DNA from: Thermodesulfovibrionales bacterium | GTDB taxonomy: Bacteria; Nitrospirota; Thermodesulfovibrionia; Thermodesulfovibrionales; SM23-35 | DNA length: 8,327 bases | Direction of reading: 5' to 3' | Assembly: GCA_020062205.1 (NCBI GenBank) | Contig: JAGUWT010000044.1 | Span: 1-8,327, forward strand | Shown here: positions 1 through 5,442 of the stretch, piece by piece | Position numbering within the stretch: position 1 is the first letter of the stretch | Layout: each line of letters starts with the position of its first letter | The notes under the pieces: generated by a model | What the model saw: the letters and a program-made list of their open reading frames with translations, nothing else | What the model was told of the DNA's origin: nothing | Databases searched by the model: none | Program-made: the position numbers and the translations under genes

Positions 1-357
1 ATGCCGATATAATCAACTATCAACCCATTTGTTTTGTCCCTGAATACTCTGTTAGCCCTTGCAATAGTCTGCATAAGGGTGTGGTTTCGAAGGGGTTTAT
101 CAAGGTAGATAGTTGAGAGGGGCTTTACATCAAAGCCTGTCATCCACATGGCACAGACAAACACTATCCTGAACGGATCATCCGGGTCTTTGAATTTCGT
201 TGCCAGGTCCTCTTTTACCATTCTTTTACGATGCTTGGCTATGTCCAGACCCAGCTTTTTGAACTTATCTATTTCGTTCTGCTCCTGACTTACAACAACA
301 GCCATGTCAGTGTCTTTCATGTATTGCATCTGTGCTTTGATCTGTTCTTTATCAGAA

Positions 358-402
358 AATCCCCCCATCCCCCCTTTAGTAAAGGGGGGCAAGGGGGGAT
401 TA
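358..402. repeat. C6/G6 palindromic repeat inserted in frame within hsdR
   Basis: The element has the form AAT-C6-AT-C6-TTTAGTAAA-G6-CAA-G6-ATT. Its inner stem, CCCCCCTTTA against TAAAGGGGGG, is a perfect 10-bp pairing around one central base. The outer C6 and G6 blocks pair with a one-base offset. In the hsdR frame it encodes NNPPLPPFTKGGMGG with no stop, between the helix ending KKALTSISAV and the conserved stretch SDKEQIKAQMQYMKDTDMAVVVS. I recall similar proline/glycine-rich translated repeats (PPLPPFSKGGxGG) scattered in many bacterial genomes, so this is probably a dispersed palindromic element. It has no T-tract and lies in coding sequence, so it is not a plausible terminator. Confidence 0.85.
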
Positions 403-467
403 TTTACTGCTGATATACTGGTCAATGCCTTTTTTAGTTTTTCAATATACTGCTTCCAGTATTTCTG

Positions 468-476
468 CACTTTGCA
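468..476 (-). other. Frameshift site in hsdR (short A run, one base short)
   Basis: On the coding strand the sequence reads tatgcaaagtgcag. The expected HsdR protein (…YAKVQKYW…) would need gcaaaagtg, so one A is missing from the run at 471-473. Without it translation continues as KCRNTGSSILKN and stops at 434-436. The corrected frame stays open for 156 codons to the window edge. A homopolymer contraction is typical of both spontaneous frameshifts and sequencing errors, and the sequence alone cannot tell these apart. Confidence 0.85.
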
Positions 477-1895
477 TACATCTTTACGGCTGTGGGTTTG
501 TCTACTGAAACCACCATAGCCTTTCCCTGATAACCACGACTGACAAAGTGTGCTACGATGTCCTCAGCTATCTTTTCAAGTCGGTCATCCCTTGTAATGA
601 TGTGATATTCCCTTGCAAACTCACGCTGGAGTTTCTCCTCCTGTCTGTCATCGAGCAGCGCCTCTTCGATAATATTCTCTAAATCCTCATTTAAGCCCTC
701 GTTCTTAAGTTGAACCTCTGGGATTCTGTTCTCGTAATAAAGAGGAACCGTTGCTTTGTCATCGACAGACTGCTTGAAATTATAGATGCTTATGTAATCT
801 CCAAAGGTCTTTTTGGTAAGTTCCTCTCCAACCATAAGAGGAGTTCCCGTAAAGGCTATAAAGGCAGCGTTTAGAAGGGCTGTCCTCATGTTGAGAGCAA
901 GAAGGTCATATTGAGTTCTATGGGCTTCATCGGTTATCACAATGATGTCCGAACGGTCAGACACACTTTCTCTAATATCCCCAAACTTATGGATTAGGGT
1001 GAAAACATTCCTGTGGTTCTCCGTTAGAAGCTGTCTTAGATGGTCTCCGCTTTCAGCATGAACCTCTTGCTCGGTGACAGCCCCAACATTCAGGAAGTTC
1101 CTGTATATCTGCTCATCAAGTTCTTTTCTGTCAGTAACTATCAGGAAGGTGTAATCACCCTCAAATTTTCGGAGTATCTTCTGGGAAAAGAAAATCATGG
1201 AAAAGCTCTTGCCACTGCCCTGCGTATGCCAGAAAACACCAAGCCTCCCCTGATTCTCTTTGATACTTCTGAAGGATTCAATGACATTGTTGACACCAAG
1301 ATATTGATGGTATTTAGCGAGTATCTTGTTTAATGCCCCTCCGGTGTCCTGATAAAGGATGAAGTTCTCAAGGATGTCCAGAAGTCTGCATTTTTCGCAT
1401 GTCCCTTTTATGATTGTTTCAATGGAGACTATGCCTTCCTCTCCTTCACTGTTTATTTTTTTCCATGCATTGAAATGCTCATAATCTGCTGTGATAGTGC
1501 CGATTCTTGATTCTGCCCCGTTTGAAAGGATTATAAAGGCGTTATACCAGAAGATTTGAGGGATAGTATCTTTGTAGTCGGTAAGGTTATTTTTATAGGC
1601 ATTCTCCAGCTTCTTATGAACTGCTTTTAGTTCTATGAAGATAAGGGGTAGACCATTTACAAATCCAACAAGGTCAGCCCTTCTTTTATACATCTCTCCT
1701 GTTATCCAGAACTGAGAGGCAAGGAAGAGGTCATTTTTTTCAGGATTTTTGAAGTCTATGACTTTGATGGTTTCTATTTCTTCACTCCCGTTTTCCTTCT
1801 TGATGGGAATCTTAACCCCGTCCCGGAGCATTTTGTATACTTCCCTGTTAGCATTCGCAGGGTTTAAAACACTCCTGTCACGGGTCAGTTCTTCT

Positions 1896-1978
1896 ATGGC
1901 AAGGTTGATTGCTTCAGAGGATACTGATGGATTGAGAGATATTAAGGATTGCTTTAGTCTTGGGATAAGGACAACATC
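1896..1978. repeat. 83-bp direct repeat, copy A (inside main hsdR)
   Basis: This tract is base-for-base identical to 2858-2940. It encodes the HsdR stretch from about VVLIPRLKQS to AINLAIEEL. On its high-coordinate side the match with the second hsdR fragment drops to about 60% (24 of the next 40 bases by my count). On the low-coordinate side similarity continues for about 20 bases, to the point where the fragment switches to hsdS-like sequence. Confidence 0.95.
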
Positions 1979-2131
1979 CGTTGACGTCTCCCTGCCGAGA
2001 GAGCCGCTCTCGCCAAAGGTTTCGTTATAGCAGTCCTGATACGCATAACCGAGAGACTTGAAAAGCTCTATGGCTGGTTGCTCGATAAGGCTATCCTCGG
2101 TGAAGGTCTTGTTCATAGCTTCATGTGCTCA

Positions 2132-2419
2132 TCATTTTTCTCTTTGCAAGAGTCTCAGGGTTTCTTCATATATAGTCTTTCTTGGTCCGATGGCCACAAC
2201 TTCTATAATCCGCTTGTCTGTTGCAGTTTTATAAATCACCCTGAATTTCCCGACTTTAAAACTTTGCAGTCCCTTAAGTTCATCCTTCAATGCCTTGCCT
2301 GACTGAGGGTCAATTAAAACAGTCTGCAATGCGGCTTTAATTTTTCGTTTTAAATCAGGGTGTAGGGTACGGACTAAGCCCGCTGTTTCGTCAGACATTT
2401 TCAGTCTGCGGATGCTCAT
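2132..2419 (-). CDS. RelE/ParE-family toxin (second RelE-type module)
   Basis: This 95-residue protein has the layout of a RelE-superfamily toxin, a family that usually cleaves mRNA at the ribosome. Visible family features are an N-terminal helical part (LHPDLKRKIKAAL), then LKDELKGLQSFKVGKFRVIYKT with its basic and aromatic core strands, then IIEVVAIGPRKTIYEETLRLL at the C-terminus. The ATG abuts the stop of the antitoxin gene directly (TAA-ATG), so the two are translationally coupled. It ends 15 nt before the hsdR start, so hsdR could be co-transcribed from the TA promoter. It is full length for the family with no visible defect. The toxin assignment is by sequence pattern and pairing; the exact subfamily is not certain. 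Confidence 0.88.
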   Translation of the reverse strand: MSIRRLKMSDETAGLVRTLHPDLKRKIKAALQTVLIDPQSGKALKDELKGLQSFKVGKFRVIYKTATDKRIIEVVAIGPRKTIYEETLRLLQREK

Positions 2420-2680
2420 TTATCTGAACAGTTCCTCAAGGGTATAGAGCTTTGCCTTACCTTTCTTTAAAGCCGACAAGCCTTTTTTAATCTCATCCAT
2501 AAATGCGACGTCAGAGCGTATAGCGACAGTCTCTTTCCAGCCCTCAAACTCATCAGGGCTTATCAGTACAGCGGCGGGAGAACCGTTTTTTGTTATAACG
2601 ACCTCCTCATCGGTTTTGTGAACAGAATCCACCAGGCTGCTCAGTTTCATCTTTGCCTCAGAAAGCGATAATGTTTTCAT
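2420..2680 (-). CDS. Phd/YefM-family antitoxin
   Basis: This 86-residue protein starts MKTLSLSEAKMKLSSLVDSV and continues EEVVITKNGSPAAVLISPDEFEGWKET, the characteristic Phd/YefM fold segment that dimerises and binds DNA. The C-terminal part (MDEIKKGLSALKKGKAKLYTLEELFR) is the likely toxin-wrapping region. A strong SD (GGAGG, 2689-2693) lies 8 nt before the ATG. A sigma70-like promoter lies at 2719-2747. Family members neutralise the cognate toxin and repress their own promoter together with it. The partner is the RelE-like gene that begins on the next base after the stop codon. Confidence 0.92.
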   Translation of the reverse strand: MKTLSLSEAKMKLSSLVDSVHKTDEEVVITKNGSPAAVLISPDEFEGWKETVAIRSDVAFMDEIKKGLSALKKGKAKLYTLEELFR

Positions 2681-2718
2681 TCAGTTAACCTCCTTTCTGG
2701 TTGACCAATATTAAGACT

Positions 2719-2747
2719 ATAATAACAAAAAACTGCTGTCATATCAA
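2719..2747 (-). promoter_or_regulatory. Sigma70-like promoter of the Phd/RelE module
   Basis: On the minus strand TTGATA (2742-2747) is followed after 17 nt by TATTAT (2719-2724), close to the consensus -35 and -10 boxes. The predicted start would be near 2712, leaving a leader of about 30 nt that includes the GGAGG SD. It lies just after the stop of the preceding hsdR/hsdS chimera. Whether downstream hsdR relies on it is inference. Confidence 0.65.
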
Positions 2748-2775
2748 CATCGTTTCTAAAAAACATTATTGATTT

Positions 2776-3069
2776 TTAATGGTTATATCCAACCCCTTCT
2801 ACATCAATCTCCCCATTTATCAGTTTTGGCAAAAGGAGGTCACGGATCAGTTCCTCAATGGCAAGGTTGATTGCTTCAGAGGATACTGATGGATTGAGAG
2901 ATATTAAGGATTGCTTTAGTCTTGGGATAAGGACAACATCTGACGGGGTTTCTCTGCCTAAAGTTCCTGATTTGCCAAAGGTTTCATGGTAGCAGTCAAG
3001 ATAATCATAGCTTAGGGATTGAAAGAGGCCAATAGCGGTTTGTTCGATGAGCTCCAGTTCATTAAACAT
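2776..3069 (-). pseudogene. Chimeric remnant: hsdR 5' end fused in frame to hsdS 3' end (second copy)
   Basis: This open frame of 97 codons has two origins. Residues 1 to about 77 (MFNELELIEQTAIGLFQSL … AINLAIEEL) match the start of the main HsdR in this window. The last 20 or so (IRDLLLPKLINGEIDVEGVGYNH) match the C-terminal tail of HsdS, here RDFVLPKLISGEIDVENA at residues 381-398. The switch falls at the shared 'RD' dipeptide. No nuclease or helicase motif remains, so it cannot be a working restriction subunit. The ATG at 3069 was chosen because HsdR homology begins there; an upstream TTG at 3087 would overlap the toxin gene. It starts 8 nt after the RelE-like toxin stop and ends shortly before the next TA promoter. 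Whether the peptide is made is unknown. Confidence 0.85.
2858..2940. repeat. 83-bp direct repeat, copy B (inside the second hsdR fragment)
   Basis: Identical to 1896-1978 over all 83 bases. It forms the 3' part of the hsdR-derived portion of the chimera, next to the switch to hsdS-like sequence. The high-coordinate neighbour (2941 onward) is only about 60% identical to the main hsdR, so identity begins abruptly, as expected for a recombination or conversion tract. Confidence 0.95.
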
Positions 3070-3077
3070 TAATATTT

Positions 3078-3404
3078 TCAGGACCAATATGATTTTTTCT
3101 TGTATGCCTTATCATGCGGTCCTATATCCACAAACTTGATAGTCTCATCCTTGCACGCTGTGCAATCTTTGCAGAGAACTATTTTGTCATCACCCCTCGC
3201 CCTGCATGCCTTGCAATACAGGTAGATTATGAGAAAATTTTTCTTGGCAGGGCTGCTGTAATATCCCCGGAAGTTTCCTTTTAATGGCTCGCCGAGGGCG
3301 ATAGGGTTTTCCATTATCATATCCACTTTCTTTTGGATTTCCTTTTTTATTGAACTGTGCTTTTTGAGGGATTTTACGAACACATCACTGAATAACACTT
3401 CCAT
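3078..3404 (-). CDS. RelE-like toxin with a cysteine-rich insert
   Basis: The product is 108 residues, with the RelE/ParE pattern: N-terminal FSDVFVKSLKKHSSIKKEIQKKV, core GEPLKGNFRGYYSSPAKKNFLIIYLY, and C-terminal IKFVDIGPHDKAY. Between the last two core strands is an insert with five cysteines, C64-x2-C67 and C78-x2-C81-x2-C84, resembling a small metal-binding knuckle. I recall RelE-like proteins with such inserts, so it may be a recognised subgroup. The ATG at 3404 shares its A with the TGA stop of the antitoxin gene (TGATG), indicating coupled translation. The C-terminal KKKSYWS lies just before the hsdR-derived chimera, whose ATG is 8 nt further on. Role: predicted ribosome-dependent mRNA endonuclease toxin, neutralised by the RHH protein encoded upstream. 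Confidence 0.85.
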   Translation of the reverse strand: MEVLFSDVFVKSLKKHSSIKKEIQKKVDMIMENPIALGEPLKGNFRGYYSSPAKKNFLIIYLYCKACRARGDDKIVLCKDCTACKDETIKFVDIGPHDKAYKKKSYWS

Positions 3405-3655
3405 CAAAAGACCTCATCATAGGTGAACCATTTCATTTTGCCGCTCCTGATCTTTGAAATACAATCAAGAAGACTTTCCTTAAAATCAGGATCAGCAAGA
3501 ATTATTTCCATTGGCTCCCTCTCGCTCGTCCTCTTCAGGTTTAGAATGAACTGGGTTAGAATTTCAGAGACCGTGGTTCTCTGTTCCTCGGCATATGATT
3601 TGATATACTCTATCAAATCTTCATCCAGCGTTATATTTACTTTGCCTTTATGCAT
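3404..3655 (-). CDS. Ribbon-helix-helix antitoxin of the RelE-like toxin
   Basis: The product is 83 residues. Its N-terminus, MHKGKVNITLDEDLIEYIKSYAEEQRTTVSEILTQFI (residues 1-37), is a typical ribbon-helix-helix DNA-binding unit: one strand followed by two helices. The rest, including DPDFKESLLDCISKIRSGKMKWFTYDEVF, is the likely toxin-contact region. An upstream in-frame start at 3673 would add six residues, but the strong SD AAGGAGG (about 3664-3670) lies 7-8 nt before the ATG at 3655, so that ATG is preferred. A promoter (3685-3714) and a tandem 11-bp repeat (3675-3696) stand immediately upstream, consistent with autorepression. The stop overlaps the toxin start. Confidence 0.88.
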   Translation of the reverse strand: MHKGKVNITLDEDLIEYIKSYAEEQRTTVSEILTQFILNLKRTSEREPMEIILADPDFKESLLDCISKIRSGKMKWFTYDEVF

Positions 3656-3674
3656 TGTGAGTACCTCCTTCACG

Positions 3675-3696
3675 TTATACGCCTATTATACGCCTA
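3675..3696. promoter_or_regulatory. Tandem 11-bp repeat, probable RHH operator
   Basis: TTATACGCCTA occurs twice back to back (3675-3685 and 3686-3696). An 11-bp period places both copies on the same face of the helix, as expected for cooperative binding of ribbon-helix-helix dimers. The repeats overlap the -10 box and the predicted transcription start of the RHH/RelE operon, so binding would block the promoter. The repeat is seen directly; the operator role is inferred. Confidence 0.7.
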
Positions 3697-3714
3697 ACTA
3701 TTTTTCGATATCAA
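3685..3714 (-). promoter_or_regulatory. Sigma70-like promoter of the RHH/RelE module
   Basis: On the minus strand TTGATA (3709-3714) and a perfect TATAAT (3685-3690) are separated by 18 nt. The -35 box lies inside the 3' end of the upstream hsdR/hsdS remnant, and the -10 box lies in the tandem repeat. The leader would be about 20 nt and carries the AAGGAGG ribosome site. Confidence 0.7.
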
Positions 3715-3864
3715 CTTCTCTACATCAGAGAATGTCTGCCTGCTGAGAGTGCCCTTGTCGCCGAAGGTTTCAGTGTAGCAGTTTTGACATGGGTATCCGA
3801 GAGACTGAAATAGTTCAATAGCGGGTAATTCAACTAATGCATTTTCAGAATAGTCAATCAACAT
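3694..3864 (-). pseudogene. Short hsdR 5' remnant with probable hsdS tail (first copy)
   Basis: This is a 56-codon open frame. It begins MLIDYSENALVELPAIELF and continues QSLGYPCQNCYTETFGDKGTLSRQTFSDV, matching residues 5-48 of the main HsdR (IEQPAIELFKSLGYAYQDCYNETFGESGSLGRETSTDV). After SDV it ends EKLISKNS, unlike HsdR; DVEKL resembles HsdS tails such as the IDVENA and IDVEGV seen elsewhere in this window. It is therefore probably a second hsdR/hsdS chimera, though the tail is too short to be sure. It starts 14 nt after the PIN-like gene, and its 3' end overlaps the promoter of the RHH/RelE module. No catalytic motif is present. Confidence 0.75.
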
Positions 3865-3878
3865 ACATTGCTTTCTGC

Positions 3879-4301
3879 TTATCTTTCTCTAACCGGAATA
3901 GCGCCATTTATGAAATCTTTCCAACTTAACGTTTGAAGTCCATAATTCTTGGCTGTTGCCTTACCCACTTTATCGTCTACAACTAAAGGCAATTTTCTTC
4001 TGAGGGCGATTACAATTGCAGCAGCTTCACCAGGATCCATGCCCGGTAGTCTTAATATCCTCAAATATTCTTCCTCTTCTTCTCTACCATTAAATTTAGC
4101 CACAACATGAGGGTGCTTTTGAACTAGATTTGATAGCGGTTTACCAGGATGATTAATTTCCTCTGCAACTTTTTCTGGAATTATTATTTCGCCAATTCGT
4201 TTCCTTAGATGTTCCATCTTTTTAAGGCGCTCAATATTGATAAGCGATGAGGTGTCAAAAACATATTGAAATAATCCAGGTTGGTATCCCTTTTTTCTCA
4301 T
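3879..4301 (-). CDS. PIN-domain-like protein, predicted toxin
   Basis: This 140-residue protein has PIN-fold nuclease features. YVFDTSSLINIERL carries the first acidic residue (D16). IIPEKVAEEI (E48) follows the first helices. MDPGEAAAIVIALRRKLPLVVDDKVGKATAKNYGL carries E92 and D109/D110, ending in LSWKDFINGAI. PIN proteins are metal-dependent RNases and common type II toxins. The ATG lies 6 nt after the stop of the XRE-ImmA gene, with AAGGA about 10 nt upstream, so they form a two-gene unit. Small PIN-like proteins paired with XRE-ImmA/IrrE proteins recur in bacteria, as I recall, and DUF3368 or DUF4411 are possible family names that I cannot confirm. The toxin role is inferred. The N-terminal extension before the first strand (about 12 residues) is slightly long. 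Confidence 0.75.
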   Translation of the reverse strand: MRKKGYQPGLFQYVFDTSSLINIERLKKMEHLRKRIGEIIIPEKVAEEINHPGKPLSNLVQKHPHVVAKFNGREEEEEYLRILRLPGMDPGEAAAIVIALRRKLPLVVDDKVGKATAKNYGLQTLSWKDFINGAIPVRER

Positions 4302-4307
4302 AAGCAG

Positions 4308-5405
4308 CTATTCCTTAACGACACCCGCTATTCTCTCCATCGCTTTTCTAATAGGTATCTGTAACACATGCGCGAGTTTACCAATAGAAATAATATTTTT
4401 CTGATAGGCTTCGATTGATGTCGCTACAAATCTTTTACCGAGTCTTCTTTCCCATGTAGGAGTTTTTGAACGTCTAAAATGTTTTGGCTTACTTTCAACA
4501 AATTTGTCTGTAATGCCTTGGGCTATTAAATTTAAATTTTCTAATCTATAGCTTAATGCTTGAAAGCTTACGTTCCATTTGGCAGCCATTGCAATAAGCT
4601 CTTTTTCAGTTGGATGGCTTGTAAGATTTCTTTTTTGAAAATCGTCTACTATCCCGCTTTTAGGCATCAACAATTCAACAGCAACTTGATTCGCTATTGA
4701 TTCTATACTTTTTGTTGTCCTACCAAAACTTAAATGTATGTAGCAAAGAGAAGAGCCGTGGTCATAAAGGAGATGTGCCAATTCATGGGCCAACGTAAAG
4801 TTTCTTCTTCCGATAGGGTCATTTGAATTAAGAAGAATACAAGGGCCGTACTCTAAATGCCAAAACGAGAAACCAGAAAAAGTATCTTCAGGGACAGGCA
4901 ATTCGAAAACACGAATTCCTGCCGTCTCCATATGGTCTCTTAAGTTTGCAAGAGGTTTATCGTTAGCATCGAAATTTTGTCTAAGGTATTGTGCTACAGT
5001 CTTGGGAGAATCAGAAGCGGTGAATTTTGGGAGACTTACCCCATGTTGTTTATTTAAAAGGCGCTCAATTTCGATAGCTGTCCTACATAGTTCATCAAAT
5101 CTTGCAAGAATTAGTTTAGCTTGTGCAGGGATACTTTTTACTGACTGACCTGGTTTCCCTCTGAATTCTATTTTCTCTGGAGGATTAGGAGTTTTCCTTA
5201 AGAAATAGTCTATCTCCCTACCATAACCCCTTGCTAATTCTTCGAGTTGCTTTAAAGATGGTCTTGATAATCCTTTTTCCCATGCCTCTATCTCTTCTTC
5301 ATCGACCTTAATTAGTTGCGCTGCCTCTGCGGGTGTTAATTGCAGAAGCTCTCGCGCCTTTCTAAGCTGACTTCCAATTACTAAATTGTTTTCGATATCT
5401 GGCAT
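4308..5405 (-). CDS. XRE-family regulator fused to an ImmA/IrrE metallopeptidase domain
   Basis: This is a 365-residue two-domain protein. Residues 10-68 are an XRE helix-turn-helix (GSQLRKARELLQLTPAEAAQ … EIEAWEKGLSRPSLKQL). Residues about 130-260 are an ImmA/IrrE-type zinc peptidase, with the metal motif HELAH at 207-211 and the third-ligand region at E235-SIAN followed by VAVELLMP. The C-terminal part (about 260-365) has no motif I recognise. ImmA-type peptidases cleave or activate against repressors in integrative elements and also act as antitoxin-like partners. Here the gene is followed after 6 nt by a PIN-like gene, so antitoxin/regulator of that pair is the likely role. It starts 37 nt after hsdS with GAGGGG before the ATG, so read-through from hsdS is possible. 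Confidence 0.88.
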   Translation of the reverse strand: MPDIENNLVIGSQLRKARELLQLTPAEAAQLIKVDEEEIEAWEKGLSRPSLKQLEELARGYGREIDYFLRKTPNPPEKIEFRGKPGQSVKSIPAQAKLILARFDELCRTAIEIERLLNKQHGVSLPKFTASDSPKTVAQYLRQNFDANDKPLANLRDHMETAGIRVFELPVPEDTFSGFSFWHLEYGPCILLNSNDPIGRRNFTLAHELAHLLYDHGSSLCYIHLSFGRTTKSIESIANQVAVELLMPKSGIVDDFQKRNLTSHPTEKELIAMAAKWNVSFQALSYRLENLNLIAQGITDKFVESKPKHFRRSKTPTWERRLGKRFVATSIEAYQKNIISIGKLAHVLQIPIRKAMERIAGVVKE

Positions 5406-5442
5406 ATTTCCCCTCGGATATTCTCTGTTTTATTTTTTTACT

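Larger units (their letters stand above)
1..2116 (-). pseudogene. hsdR: Type I restriction enzyme subunit HsdR, frameshifted, 3' end outside window
   Basis: This is the motor and nuclease subunit of a type I RM complex: it translocates DNA by ATP hydrolysis and cuts at distance when HsdS/HsdM find unmethylated sites. The first frame gives 560 residues. The nuclease core is visible as D148...E162-L-K164, Walker A as HTQGSGKS (297-304), DEAH at 396-399 and FTGTP at 422-426. Homology leaves this frame near 471-473 and resumes one frame over at 470 (VQKYWKQYIEKLKK), running open to base 3 and including VCAMWMTGFDV and the helicase motif VI region QTIARANRV. About 704 residues are visible; family members are usually near 1000, so the C-terminus lies outside. 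The ATG at 2116 follows the upstream toxin stop by 15 nt and has only a weak SD, suggesting translational coupling. A palindromic repeat (358-402) is read in frame inside the second helicase lobe. The frameshift may be a real mutation or an error. Confidence 0.93.

Noticed and set aside
369..389. C6/G6 stem as an intrinsic terminator
   Set aside because: It has no T-tract on either side and HsdR homology continues through it.
231..519. Two plus-strand open frames with PPIPPLVKGGKGG-like sequence
   Set aside because: They are opposite-strand readings of the palindromic repeat within hsdR; no SD site or homology beyond the repeat.
1040..2302. Several plus-strand open frames of 70-100 codons
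   Set aside because: They lie opposite well-supported hsdR and toxin codons and show no recognisable protein features.
2701..2718. Weak palindrome around AATATT as a Phd operator
   Set aside because: Only the central six bases pair; too little to call a binding site.
3070..3087. Upstream TTG start for the second hsdR remnant
   Set aside because: It overlaps the toxin gene and adds residues with no HsdR similarity.
3675..3696. Tandem repeat as the start of a CRISPR array
   Set aside because: Two units of 11 bp with no spacers and no cas genes; position fits an operator.
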